Source: Algoriphagus sp. A40 (lineage in GTDB: Bacteria > Bacteroidota > Bacteroidia > Cytophagales > Cyclobacteriaceae). Taken from it: DNA of 64,000 nt. This document shows positions 15,067-24,124 of the stretch, one piece after another. Location of the stretch: assembly GCF_002002735.1 (NCBI RefSeq), contig NZ_MUNY01000035.1, positions 62,001 through 126,000 of the forward strand, read 5' to 3'. A program made the position numbers and the translations under genes. Position 1 is the stretch's first letter. Each line of letters starts with the position of its first letter. The notes below the pieces were generated by a model. That model was not told the origin of the DNA. It searched no databases and saw only the letters and a program-made list of their open reading frames with translations.

Positions 15067-15801
15067 TTACTTCTTCTGACTCTCCGCATACCCGAAGACC
15101 TTCTGAAGCAACGGTGAAGTTCTGGCGCTTATGTTTTCCCGGATTTTCAATTCTTCTTTGGCTATTTCAAGGAAAAGCCCATTGATTGCTTTTTGTGTCA
15201 CGTAGGCCGTCAGATCGGTATCCACTTTTTTTACCAATGGAATCTTATTGTACCGTGTCATCACGTCACTCCAATATTTGGTGGCATCCACTTTCTTCAA
15301 ACTGCTATCAATGATGGGAGAGAATTTGGCAGAAAGTGAATCCGTGGTGGTGGTTTTGAAATACATCGTTGCCGCATTTTTATCGCCCAGGAGGATCTTT
15401 TGAACATCCTGAAAACTCATCTGCTTGATAGCTGAGGTAAAAATCGGCTTGGCTTCCTGTGCTGCATCTTCGGCTGCCCGGTTGAGACTCGTAATCACTT
15501 GGTCACACATTGAGCCTAGTCCAATCGATCTCAAGGTTTTTTCCACTTGCTTGGCTTCCTCGGGAAACAGGATTTTGACATCCAGATTTTTCAGATAGCC
15601 ATCTTGCAGCGAAAGCCGGTCTGCGCTGATCCCTGTGCCTTTCTCCAAAGCCTCTTTCAGCCCCGATGTAATCTCAGATGTACTGGGGTTTGAATTAACC
15701 TGTTTTAGAATGTCAGTGATTTGGGCGGTTGTACAACTTGCCTGGAATAAAAATACTCCTGTGAATAAAATTCCAATGGAAAGTCTTTTGAATGAAAGCA
15801 T
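15067..15801 (-). CDS. DUF4197 domain lipoprotein
   Basis: The ATG at 15801 gives 244 residues and a lipoprotein signal (MLSFKRLSIG… FQASC, Cys23). A frame reaching 15849 would put 16 residues before the signal and is less likely. The mature part is a helical DUF4197 domain: DILKQVNSNPSTSEITSGLKEALEKG, a DAAQEAKPIFTSAIKQMSFQDVQKIL segment, then KYWSDVMTRYNKIP and the closing KAINGLFLEIAKEE. Proteins of this family are periplasmic or outer-membrane associated and have no assigned function. It converges on lysS and shares its terminator region. The upstream gap of about 250 bp is very AT-rich. Confidence 0.85.
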   Translation of the reverse strand: MLSFKRLSIGILFTGVFLFQASCTTAQITDILKQVNSNPSTSEITSGLKEALEKGTGISADRLSLQDGYLKNLDVKILFPEEAKQVEKTLRSIGLGSMCDQVITSLNRAAEDAAQEAKPIFTSAIKQMSFQDVQKILLGDKNAATMYFKTTTTDSLSAKFSPIIDSSLKKVDATKYWSDVMTRYNKIPLVKKVDTDLTAYVTQKAINGLFLEIAKEELKIRENISARTSPLLQKVFGYAESQKK

Positions 15802-16048
15802 AAATTGATTTTTCGGTGATTCCCTTAGGCAACGAAATAAGCGTGCCATAAGATTTTTTCTGAGCGTTAAAAAAAGATTTAAAATTCTGTGGTAATCAAA
15901 AACTATTCTTTCTATCCAAAAATCAGTTTTTTTTAATATCTTGAATTATTGAGTATTACTGCTTTTTTATTATGAATATATTAATGATTTTAAATTATTA
16001 TTTTGAATATCATAATGAAATCACATTTTTGTTGAAATTTTAGAAATC

Positions 16049-17263
16049 ATGAATCTTCGAATAAACTCAGAATTTGGAACACTCCGGGCGGTTTTGATGC
16101 ACAGGCCGGGAAAGGAAATCGATCGATTGACTCCCTACAACAAAGATTTCCTTCTTTTTGAGGATGTGCCATATTTGGAAGCACTTCAGAAAGAGCATGA
16201 TATCTTTTCGAGTCTTGTCCGGGATTCGACCGGGGCACAAGTATATCAATTGCGGGAATTGCTGATCCGGGTGCTGTATGATGAGGAAATCCTGCTTCGG
16301 CTGATGAGGGAATCCCTGACTCGATCGGGACTTTCCCATATTGCAGAGGATATTTTGGAGCGGTATTCCACTGCTGAATGTGCCGGTATTTTGACCGCAG
16401 GCCTGAAAATCCATGAGTTGAAACGAAAGCTTCCCAACCTCAATGCCGGGGAATTGTATGACTTTGCTTTTGCAATCCCTCCTTGCCCCAACTTGTATTT
16501 CCAACGGGATCCGATGGCTTTGACCCCCGGGGGGATTATTTTTTCTTCCATGAAAATGGAAGGAAGACAGCGGGAGGCGGATCTGCTGAGGACCATTTTC
16601 GAAAATCACCCTGAATTCAAAGCCTATGTCAACACCCTTTATCCCATCGATGGGCACGATGCACCACCAAGTATCGAGGGAGGAGATGTCATTATCCTTT
16701 CGCACGAAGCAGTGGCCATCGGCAACTCGGAAAGGACGGATGAAAAGGCAATTTACCATGCTGCAAAGGCGCTCTTGGGTGAGGGTTCGGTCAAGCGGGT
16801 CTATGAGGTTCATTTGCCCAAAAAGCGTCAATTCATGCATTTGGATACCGTCTTTACGGTACTGGATGAAAATCTCGTTCTGACTTATCCTGATGCGATG
16901 AATTCGGTTTTGCAGACTTCACTCTATACCCTAAAAGAGTCAAATGGAGACAAAGTGACCATCAAACGGGAAGTGTTGAAAGAGTCTCTACTGACAGTAT
17001 TGGCAAGGGAAATTCCCCATCTGGAAATCCTGAGCACAGGCGATGGAAACACCGAATATGCGATGCGCGAGCAATGGTTTGACGGAGCAAATGTTTTTGC
17101 TATCGGGCCGAGAAGGGTTATTTCTTACAACAGGAATATTCACACTAACCGGGCCTTGCGCAACATGGGCGTGGAGGTTTTGGAGATTCCTTCGTCCGAA
17201 TTAAGCCGTGGACTAGGAGGACCGAGGTGTATGACCATGCCGCTTAGTCGTGCACGAGTATAA
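16049..17263 (+). CDS. arcA: Arginine deiminase
   Basis: It hydrolyses arginine to citrulline and ammonia. The 404-residue, full-length product begins NLRINSEFGTLRAVLMHRPGKEIDRLTP. It has the guanidino-modifying-enzyme residues in FQRDPMAL (Asp), in EGGDVI, in the HLDTVFTVLD segment (His/Asp), and the nucleophilic cysteine in GGPRCMTMPLSR at the end. No ornithine carbamoyltransferase, carbamate kinase or arginine/ornithine antiporter gene is adjacent, so the fermentative ADI pathway is not encoded as a cluster here. A role in nitrogen release or citrulline supply is possible. It has its own AT-rich promoter region; no exact -7 box was recognised. Confidence 0.92.
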   Translation: MNLRINSEFGTLRAVLMHRPGKEIDRLTPYNKDFLLFEDVPYLEALQKEHDIFSSLVRDSTGAQVYQLRELLIRVLYDEEILLRLMRESLTRSGLSHIAEDILERYSTAECAGILTAGLKIHELKRKLPNLNAGELYDFAFAIPPCPNLYFQRDPMALTPGGIIFSSMKMEGRQREADLLRTIFENHPEFKAYVNTLYPIDGHDAPPSIEGGDVIILSHEAVAIGNSERTDEKAIYHAAKALLGEGSVKRVYEVHLPKKRQFMHLDTVFTVLDENLVLTYPDAMNSVLQTSLYTLKESNGDKVTIKREVLKESLLTVLAREIPHLEILSTGDGNTEYAMREQWFDGANVFAIGPRRVISYNRNIHTNRALRNMGVEVLEIPSSELSRGLGGPRCMTMPLSRARV

Positions 17264-17279
17264 GTTTTCCTGCATAAAC

Positions 17280-17321
17280 CATCCGGCATCAAACATCGCA
17301 CATCGGTCATCTGGCATCTCT
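17280..17321. repeat. 7-bp tandem array, CATCnnn type, at lptD stop codon
   Basis: Six units with an invariant first tetramer and variable last three bases: CATCCGG, CATCAAA, CATCGCA, CATCGGT, CATCTGG, CATCTCT. The final T is also the last base of the lptD stop codon (minus strand, 17323-17321). The array fills most of the space between convergent arcA and lptD. Confidence 0.85.
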
Positions 17322-20113
17322 CAAAAATCATAAAATGATCTTCTTCGGGACACTTTCAGATCCTGAAGGATGCTCGACTTGACCCGGATGTCGATGCTGT
17401 AGGAGGTGAATTTTCCAAAAGGAACCCAGTTCACATTCATCTGCCAGCAGTGCAGGTCACGTGCAATTCCGATCATGGTTTGGGTGATTTCCGCAGCCTG
17501 AAAGTCAAAGCCGGTGTTGAAGTTGATCTTCCATTTTTCCGATATAGACAAATCTCCACTCAGGTTCATCGTCTGGGTGATGTTTTCCCGGTTGTCTAGT
17601 TGTTTGGAATAGGCCAGGTTGTAGCCCAGAGATAGATTCCAAGGAATATCCCAGTCGATGTACTGACTTGGATCTGATACGATCCGGTTGATCTCGTTTT
17701 GAGCAAATTCATCCACAACTCCGCCTCGTTGGATGAAATCCTGTGTGATTTCATCTCTTACTTCTCCTGGTGTTTGCCCGCTTCGTGGATTTATGGATGC
17801 ATTCATATTTAGCGAAGCATTGCGGATTGTCCCGATTCCCTGACCCAGAGACCAAGCAAATTGGTTGACACGGTCGTAGAGGAGGGTATTGTTTTCACCT
17901 TGGGAGGTGACTACAGCGTAAGGGTCGATGCTGCTCGTTAGGTTGACGGAGAGCTTCCGCTCAAAGAAGCTCGTTCGCGCTGAAATCTGAAAAGGGGAGA
18001 GTCTAAAGGAGTCCGCAGCAAAATTGTAAGCAGTATTGATATTGAAGGATTCCAGAAGCGGAATTTTCTTAGTTGCGTTTTCGGAGGTACTGTCTTTGGC
18101 ATTCAACACTTTGGCTTCCAAAACATTTCGGAGTCCTATGCTCAATGCGCGAGATTCTCCCAAAGGTGCTCCGCCATAGACAAAGCCCTGATGCCTTGAG
18201 AAAAGCTGGGTTCTTCCCGATTTATCAACCTGGACCCGCTGGTAATATCCAAACGATGGGTCGGAAAAGTCAGGAGTATAATTGAAGCCAAAAGTAGGAG
18301 CGATGTGGTGACGGATGGTTTGGATTTTACTACTCGGCTTGAAATTGTAAAAGCCATAGAAGTTGGTGTTCATTGCAAATGAACTGTTGTAAAAACCGAC
18401 ACGGTTAAAACCATCTTCGACAATCCGGTCTACCCGTTCCTCTGTGGGATTATAATAGTAATTGATCCGTTGCAAGTACCAGAGCTCATTGTAATTGATC
18501 GATGCCGTGCCGGTGAAGTAATTGAAAAGCGTAAAGTTTGAGGAAAGCGGAATGGTGTTTCGGGCCCCATTATTGGCATTTTTGAAGAGCAAGCCCATGT
18601 TGTCTAGGGTGAAAGGAATCGTGGTGGGACCATCACCGATCTCCGGATTGTTGACTCCAAATTGCTGCTGAACACGGTTAGAAATGGTGTTTTGCATATT
18701 GAAATTCCATGCGACATTCAGGGTTTTCAGCGGCTCGAATTTCACATTTTTAAATGGACTTTGCCGGTTCATATTCACCGCAACTGTCGGTAAGTCCAAC
18801 CTTACTTCACCGGTTTGCACACTTTGGGAATGTCTGAAATTCGCCGACATCGTAAAAGGAGTGCCAGAGAAAGTCTTGGAAAATGAAACGTTGGAGTTCA
18901 GGTCTGCCGTGACGTTATTGGTGAAATTTGTTTGGCTCACCACATTGTTGAAGTAGCTGGTAGAGCCGGCATTCACTGAGGCGGAAAAACGGCTCGTTCC
19001 CCGGCTTACAGGGGTATGGTTCCACTGAACCCGGAAGGTATTATAATCAGCTGGGTTGAGTTCTGTTTCTGGGCTTTTAAATTTTTGGAAGTCAATGTTG
19101 AATCCTCCGCTGAAGCGATAGCGCTTGGTATAAATGGCCTGAGACTTTAAACCCCAACCGCCTTTGGAATAAATGTCCCCTGTCACCCTTGCGTGTATGT
19201 AGTCATTGATAGCAAAGTAATAGCCCAAATCCTGCAGGAAAATTCCACGGACTTGTTCCTTTCCATATCTTGGGAAAATCACCCCGGAAGCTTTTTCTTC
19301 CGGTGTATCCGGGATCAATCCAAAAGGGAGTCCAAGGGGAGTTGGAATGCCGTTGAAATACAGATTAAAAGGGCCCGAGACCACCTGTTTTCCCTGAATG
19401 GACTTGATCTTGGAGGAAGAAATATGCCAATGCGGATCAGTCAGCTTACAGGTGGTATAGTAGCCGTGGTCTAGATAAATACTGCCATCCTCGGTTTTTT
19501 TGATTGTTTCTCCGCGGAGGACACCGTCCTGCTGCTCGGTGACCACATCTTTGATGATCGCTTTTTGGGTCTTGAAGTTGTACCTCATCTCCTTGCGGAT
19601 CTCATAGGAAGTTCCTTGATCCGTAAAAAATGGGTTTCCGGAAATGGCACCTAAACTGTCGGTAACTCCTGTCGCATAGATTTCGGAGTTTTTCCAGTCG
19701 ATGACAATCCGATCCGCTTCGAGTTTCATTTCCCCATATTCAAACCAGGCGTTTTTATAGAGGTAAACCTTGTTTTCGGCAAAATCGGTGATGATACTGT
19801 CTTCAGCGAAATAAAGAATATCTGTTTGGATGGCATTTGTAGGCATAATTTTTGCCGAATCCAAGATGTTCAAAGTGTCTTGTTGTGCAACAAGGGAATC
19901 AGCAATCAGATTACGGGAAGGAGGGGTCAAAGTATCCGGAGCAATCAGGACTTTTTCCCGCGGTGGTTGGGCAGGCCGCTGCGCCAATGCCAATTGCGGG
20001 AAAATCCAAAGCCCTGAAACGATCAAAAAAAGGATTCTGAAACCCGACACTGCTGCTTGCGCTTTGATTAATTTGGTGAAAATTTTGCGTAAAGTTAGTT
20101 CGATTGCCCTCAT
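17321..20113 (-). CDS. lptD: LPS-assembly outer-membrane protein LptD
   Basis: This outer-membrane translocon inserts lipopolysaccharide into the outer leaflet. From the ATG at 20113 the protein has 930 residues. A Sec signal ends at LALAQ near residue 46. An OstA-like beta-taco domain follows (AEDSIITDFAENKVYLYKNAWFEYGEMKLEADRIVIDW). The large beta-barrel contains the conserved SKGGWGLKSQAIY-type segment and alternating aromatic strands to the C-terminal Phe. The signal is preceded by 30 odd residues. A GTG at 20050 would start directly at MSGFRILFLIVSG and is a good alternative. The ATG overlaps the divergent amidase ATG by two bases. Confidence 0.87.
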   Translation of the reverse strand: MRAIELTLRKIFTKLIKAQAAVSGFRILFLIVSGLWIFPQLALAQRPAQPPREKVLIAPDTLTPPSRNLIADSLVAQQDTLNILDSAKIMPTNAIQTDILYFAEDSIITDFAENKVYLYKNAWFEYGEMKLEADRIVIDWKNSEIYATGVTDSLGAISGNPFFTDQGTSYEIRKEMRYNFKTQKAIIKDVVTEQQDGVLRGETIKKTEDGSIYLDHGYYTTCKLTDPHWHISSSKIKSIQGKQVVSGPFNLYFNGIPTPLGLPFGLIPDTPEEKASGVIFPRYGKEQVRGIFLQDLGYYFAINDYIHARVTGDIYSKGGWGLKSQAIYTKRYRFSGGFNIDFQKFKSPETELNPADYNTFRVQWNHTPVSRGTSRFSASVNAGSTSYFNNVVSQTNFTNNVTADLNSNVSFSKTFSGTPFTMSANFRHSQSVQTGEVRLDLPTVAVNMNRQSPFKNVKFEPLKTLNVAWNFNMQNTISNRVQQQFGVNNPEIGDGPTTIPFTLDNMGLLFKNANNGARNTIPLSSNFTLFNYFTGTASINYNELWYLQRINYYYNPTEERVDRIVEDGFNRVGFYNSSFAMNTNFYGFYNFKPSSKIQTIRHHIAPTFGFNYTPDFSDPSFGYYQRVQVDKSGRTQLFSRHQGFVYGGAPLGESRALSIGLRNVLEAKVLNAKDSTSENATKKIPLLESFNINTAYNFAADSFRLSPFQISARTSFFERKLSVNLTSSIDPYAVVTSQGENNTLLYDRVNQFAWSLGQGIGTIRNASLNMNASINPRSGQTPGEVRDEITQDFIQRGGVVDEFAQNEINRIVSDPSQYIDWDIPWNLSLGYNLAYSKQLDNRENITQTMNLSGDLSISEKWKINFNTGFDFQAAEITQTMIGIARDLHCWQMNVNWVPFGKFTSYSIDIRVKSSILQDLKVSRRRSFYDF

Positions 20114-20912
20114 GGAACGGTTCAATAACAAAAAAATTCTCTTAAGTTTTCTCTTAGCAATTCCTTTTTTCTTTGGTGGATTTATCCCCAATGAAACGAT
20201 GATGCCGGCATTTAGGATGAAAAAAATCGTTTTGGATGCAGGGCATGGTGGGAAAGATCCGGGAAATCTCGGTTCAAAGTCCAAAGAAAAGGATATCAAT
20301 CTTGCTGTTACTCTTCTCGTTGGCAAGTACATTAAGGAAAATATGCCGGATGTTGAAGTGATCTACACCCGGGAGGATGATAGTTTTCCGACAGTTTATG
20401 AAAGACCAAAAATTGCCAATGTTAACAAGGCTGACCTATTTGTTTCTATTCATTCCAATGCAGCTGCGAACAAATCTGCCTTCGGAACCGAGACTTTTGT
20501 GATGGGAACCAAGCATTTCGAAGCCAATTTTGATATTGTGAAGAAGGAAAACTCGGTGATCCTTTTGGAAGAAAACTATGAGGAAAACTACGAAGGATTC
20601 GACCCTACCTCACCGGAATCATATATGATGTTTAACCTCATGTCCAAAGCTTACATCGAGAACAGTCTAACCCTTGCCGATCATATTGAGACACAGTTTA
20701 GGGATCGAGTTGGGAGAAAAAGTCGCGGGGTGAAGCAGGGACCGTTTTATGTCCTTTGGACACCATCCATGCCGAGCGTCCTAGTGGAATTGGGATTTTT
20801 GTCGAACACTGAGGAAGAAAAGTTCTTGATGAGCCAAGAAGGCAAAGAATACATGGCCTCGGCAATCTTCAGATCTATCAAGGCATACAAAGAGCAGGTA
20901 GAAATCAATTGA
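20112..20912 (+). CDS. N-acetylmuramoyl-L-alanine amidase (Amidase_3)
   Basis: It cleaves the amide bond between muramic acid and the stem peptide during septum splitting or wall turnover. The 266-residue product has an N-terminal signal anchor (ILLSFLLAIPFFFGGF) and a zinc-dependent Amidase_3 domain: IVLDAGHGGKDPG (His ligand), FVSIHSNAA (His ligand) and SVLVELGFLSNTEEE (catalytic and ligand Glu). An insert rich in Glu/Asn/Tyr (ENYEENYEGFDP) lies near residue 150. The ATG at 20112 was chosen because the longer frame runs backwards through lptD. Its promoter must lie inside the lptD 5' region; an AAATTTTG box near 20079-20086 is a candidate. It is followed by a terminator. Confidence 0.9.
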   Translation: MERFNNKKILLSFLLAIPFFFGGFIPNETMMPAFRMKKIVLDAGHGGKDPGNLGSKSKEKDINLAVTLLVGKYIKENMPDVEVIYTREDDSFPTVYERPKIANVNKADLFVSIHSNAAANKSAFGTETFVMGTKHFEANFDIVKKENSVILLEENYEENYEGFDPTSPESYMMFNLMSKAYIENSLTLADHIETQFRDRVGRKSRGVKQGPFYVLWTPSMPSVLVELGFLSNTEEEKFLMSQEGKEYMASAIFRSIKAYKEQVEIN

Positions 20913-20937
20913 TTTTCAATTTGCTTCAAAAGCATTT

Positions 20938-20969
20938 AAGCCCTTTTCTGTGAAGAGAAGGGCTTTTCT
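20938..20969 (+). terminator. Amidase gene terminator
   Basis: AAGCCCTTTTCT and AGAGAAGGGCTT form a 12-bp stem with one G-U pair and a GTGA tetraloop, followed by TTTTCTG. It lies about 25 bp after the amidase stop codon. Confidence 0.85.
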
Positions 20970-21047
20970 GTATCTTAGCTTTCAAACTTCTCCTGGAAAA
21001 ATGGAGTTTTAACAGCTACAAACCCAAATTGAATAATTGGCTCCGGA

Positions 21048-22664
21048 ATGGAAAAAACTAACCCAACTTTGCAGGAATTACTTGATCAGCTTAAGCAAAA
21101 AACCATCGAAGTTAGTCTTGGTGGAGGACAAGTGAGAATTGATTCCGAGCATGAAAAAGGAAAGCTTACAGCCAGAGAACGAGTCAATTATCTGATCGAT
21201 AAGGATTCGCGGTTTTTGGAAATTGGCACATTTGCAGCTGACGGATTGTATGAAGAGGAGGGAGGTTGCCCTTCCGCAGGAGTGGTTACTGGTTTAGGTT
21301 ATGTGAGTGGGAGAATGTGTGTGATTGTGGCTAATGATGCCACAGTCAAAGCCGGTGCCTGGTTTCCGATGACCGCAAAAAAAAACCTTCGCGCTCAGGA
21401 AATCGCCATGGAAAATCACCTGCCGATCATCTATTTGGTCGATAGCGCAGGAGTTTACCTTCCTATGCAAAATGAGATTTTTCCGGACAAGGAGCACTTT
21501 GGACGTCAGTTTCGGAACAATGCGAAAATGTCCGCCATGGGAATCGTGCAGGTTGCAGCAATTATGGGAAGCTGCGTTGCAGGAGGAGCCTATTTGCCAA
21601 TCATGTCGGATGAGGCTCTGATCGTGGACAAAACAGGTTCGATTTTCCTCGCTGGGTCCTTCTTGGTCAAAGCTGCAATCGGTGAAAATGTCGACAATGA
21701 AACGCTTGGCGGCGCAACTACCCACTGTGAAATCTCCGGCGTAACCGACAATAAATTCGATTCTGATCAGGATTGTCTGGATGCCATCCGGAGGATTTTT
21801 TCCACTCTGGGAGAAAATCCAAAAGCCGGATTTGACCGGATAGAGAAAAAGGAGTCCGGCATTTCCGGAGATAGAATGCTCGAAATTTTCCCCGCAGAAA
21901 GGGTGAAGCCTTATGATATGCTGGAGGTAATTGCAGGATTGGTCGATGGGGGAGAGTTGGATGAATACAAAAAAGATTACGGTAAAACGCTGATCTGCGG
22001 AACTGCAAGAATTGAAGGCTGGGCTGTGGGAATCATCGCCAATCAGCGCAAAATTGTAAAAACTGCCAAAGGCGAAATGCAAATGGGAGGAGTGATTTAC
22101 TCCGATTCTGCGGATAAGGCTGCAAGGTTTATCATGAATTGCAACCAACGCAAAATCCCATTGGTTTTCCTTCAGGATGTGAGCGGGTTTATGGTTGGCT
22201 CCAAAGCTGAACATGGCGGTATCATCAAAGACGGGGCAAAAATGGTAAATGCCATGGCCAACTCAGTGGTTCCCAAGTTTACTATCATTCTGGGGAATTC
22301 TTACGGGGCGGGGAATTATGCCATGTGCGGCAAATCCTACGATCCGCGACTGATATTTTCTTGGCCAACAGCTCAAATGGCGGTCATGTCAGGCGCTTCG
22401 GCAGCTAAGACTTTGCTTCAGATCAAGGTGGCCTCGCTCAAGAAAACCGGAAAAGTCATTTCACCGGAAGAAGAAAGCCAGCTTTTGGAAGAAATAACCA
22501 CCAAATACAATGAGGAACTGAGTCCCTACTATGCTGCTGCAAGACTTTGGGTAGATGGGGTAATTGATCCACAGGACACCCGAAAAGCTATCAGCATGGG
22601 AATCGAAGCGGCCAACCACGCAGAGATTACAGAAAGATTTAATGTCGGGGTGATTCAGACCTGA
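21048..22664 (+). CDS. Acyl-CoA carboxylase carboxyltransferase (beta) subunit
   Basis: This is the biotin-dependent carboxyltransferase chain, 538 residues, with crotonase-fold N and C halves. It starts with LTARERVNYLIDKDSRFLEIG, followed by GGCPSAGVVTGLGYVSGR, the oxyanion region GSCVAGGAYLPIMSDE and the second half with LQDVSGFMVGS and GNSYGAGNYAMCG. The pattern and length fit methylcrotonoyl-CoA carboxylase beta (leucine breakdown) best; propionyl- or geranyl-CoA carboxylase are alternatives. No biotin carboxylase chain is in the window, so the partner lies elsewhere. A weak -7 box TATCTTAG lies about 75 bp upstream. The next gene starts 38 bp after it. Confidence 0.88.
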   Translation: MEKTNPTLQELLDQLKQKTIEVSLGGGQVRIDSEHEKGKLTARERVNYLIDKDSRFLEIGTFAADGLYEEEGGCPSAGVVTGLGYVSGRMCVIVANDATVKAGAWFPMTAKKNLRAQEIAMENHLPIIYLVDSAGVYLPMQNEIFPDKEHFGRQFRNNAKMSAMGIVQVAAIMGSCVAGGAYLPIMSDEALIVDKTGSIFLAGSFLVKAAIGENVDNETLGGATTHCEISGVTDNKFDSDQDCLDAIRRIFSTLGENPKAGFDRIEKKESGISGDRMLEIFPAERVKPYDMLEVIAGLVDGGELDEYKKDYGKTLICGTARIEGWAVGIIANQRKIVKTAKGEMQMGGVIYSDSADKAARFIMNCNQRKIPLVFLQDVSGFMVGSKAEHGGIIKDGAKMVNAMANSVVPKFTIILGNSYGAGNYAMCGKSYDPRLIFSWPTAQMAVMSGASAAKTLLQIKVASLKKTGKVISPEEESQLLEEITTKYNEELSPYYAAARLWVDGVIDPQDTRKAISMGIEAANHAEITERFNVGVIQT

Positions 22665-22702
22665 TCCTTTTTATTAACTTAAAGAAAGCCAAGAAAAAAA
22701 GT

Positions 22703-23548
22703 ATGAGTGAACTTACCCCAGCGCAGTTGGATGCATTAGTGTCTTTGTTGGACGATCCGGATTATGAGGTCAAGAACCACGTTCGTGACAAAATCATCTC
22801 GCTGGGAGCGGAAGTCATTCCTTTTTTGGAGCAAAAATGGGAAACCAGCTTCAATCCGGAAGTTCAAAAGGAAATTGAAGAACTGGTTCACGATTTACAG
22901 TTTTCTCTGGTAAAAACTCGATTTGCCGAATGGCGGGATACCGAAGACAGGGATCTGCTGACCGGACTTTGGATCCTCAATACGTATCAATATCCTGATC
23001 TTGATTTTGCGAAGCTGAATGCTGAGATGCATCAGATTTACTTTGAGGTATGGACTTCTTTCAAAAACGACCTGCAACCCTACGATCAGATTCGGATCAT
23101 CAACAACGTGCTGTTCAACACGCTTCGCTTTTCTGCCAATACCAAGAACTTCCATTCTCCGGCCAACAGCATGCTAGCTACTGTTTTGGACACCAAAAAA
23201 GGAAACCCGATCAGCCTTTGCTCGATTTATTTGTTGGTAGCTAAGAAGTTGGGTTTACCGATTTACGGCGTAAATCTTCCCAATCTTTTTGTGTTGACTT
23301 ACAAGTCGGCTGAAATTACATTTTATATCAATGCTTTTAACAAAGGATTGATTTTCAGCAGACAGGATATTTTCAATTACCTAGAGCATTTGAAAATTGA
23401 GCCCAAGGACAATTTTTTTGAGCCTTGCGCCCACCTCGATATTATCCTCAGATCACTCAGGAATCTGGGGAATGCCTTTGAAAAGTTGGGGGAAGCCAAT
23501 AAGGTCGAGGAAGTAAGAGAAATGATCGCAATACTCGAAAATCAATAG
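22703..23548 (+). CDS. SirB1-type transglutaminase-like protein
   Basis: The 281-residue product has an N-terminal helical part (LDALVSLLDDPDYEVKNHVRDKIISLG, HEAT-like). A Transglut_core2/SirB1 domain follows, recognisable from SPANSMLATVLDTKKGNPISLCSIYLLVAKKLGLPIYGVNLPNLFVL. The cysteine in ISLCSIY matches the nucleophile position of the transglutaminase fold. Where the histidine is normally found, the sequence reads NLPNLFVLTY, so catalysis is doubtful. SirB1 proteins are widespread in proteobacteria and Bacteroidota without an established reaction. It probably shares a transcript with the carboxyltransferase gene and overlaps the convergent redoxin gene by 7 bp. Confidence 0.8.
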   Translation: MSELTPAQLDALVSLLDDPDYEVKNHVRDKIISLGAEVIPFLEQKWETSFNPEVQKEIEELVHDLQFSLVKTRFAEWRDTEDRDLLTGLWILNTYQYPDLDFAKLNAEMHQIYFEVWTSFKNDLQPYDQIRIINNVLFNTLRFSANTKNFHSPANSMLATVLDTKKGNPISLCSIYLLVAKKLGLPIYGVNLPNLFVLTYKSAEITFYINAFNKGLIFSRQDIFNYLEHLKIEPKDNFFEPCAHLDIILRSLRNLGNAFEKLGEANKVEEVREMIAILENQ

Positions 23549-24120
23549 GTCCGGACATTGCAGCCCACAGCTCTGACTTGTCCCGGAGTGGTAGTTTCTC
23601 CCCTTAAAATCTGGTTTAAAGCCCTTTCCAGGTATTTTTCACTCACAGCCGATTCAGCCTGAGGATTGTTGTCGATTGCTCCGCGGTATTGAATTTCGAG
23701 ACCATTTTCACCTTTCACCAGGACAATCACCTCCGGGATTTTTGTAATGTTGAAAGCCTTGGTCCAGGCCTGTCCGGCATCGATCAGATAGGCCATTTTG
23801 AGCCCGGTTTGGTCAATAAAAGTTCTCAAAGGAAGTTGGTCAGCTTCCGCATTTCCGACTTCAGGATTTACCAAGGCAAAAGCAAATCCCTGATTTTGAA
23901 AAGTTGATTTCATTGCTTTTAGCCTGCCCTCATACATTTTTGTGAAAGGACAATTCAAGGAATGGAAAACAAGTACAATTCCTTTTCCATTGACCATCGA
24001 GCCCAGTGATTTTGGAGAACCTGTAACCGCATCAGTCGCTGAAAGTTCATTGAGATTTTGGGCGGCGCATGTGAGAATGACACACAAAAATAAAAGGGAT
24101 GCTGTCGCTAGTTTTTTCAT
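23542..24120 (-). CDS. Secreted thioredoxin-fold (AhpC/TSA-like) protein
   Basis: The 192-residue product has a Sec signal (…VILTCAAQN) and a redoxin domain. The LVFHSLNCPFTKMYEGRLKAM helix carries one cysteine where thioredoxins have CxxC; here the second position is threonine. The cis-Pro loop reads FNITKIPEVIVL. A second cysteine occurs at the very C-terminus (VGCNVRTY). A one-Cys arrangement points to a peroxiredoxin-like or binding role rather than classical disulfide exchange, though the C-terminal Cys could act as resolving residue. It overlaps the SirB1-like gene tail to tail by 7 bp and lies 4 bp after the phosphopantetheinyl transferase gene. Confidence 0.82.
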   Translation of the reverse strand: MKKLATASLLFLCVILTCAAQNLNELSATDAVTGSPKSLGSMVNGKGIVLVFHSLNCPFTKMYEGRLKAMKSTFQNQGFAFALVNPEVGNAEADQLPLRTFIDQTGLKMAYLIDAGQAWTKAFNITKIPEVIVLVKGENGLEIQYRGAIDNNPQAESAVSEKYLERALNQILRGETTTPGQVRAVGCNVRTY

Positions 24121-24124
24121 TTCG

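Noticed and set aside
16067-16840. 257-codon open frame antisense to arginine deiminase
   Set aside because: It mirrors the codon pattern of arcA and has no recognisable domain.
21294-22214. 306-codon open frame antisense to the carboxyltransferase gene
   Set aside because: It is fully covered by a well-supported gene on the other strand, has Cys/His-rich random composition and no motif.
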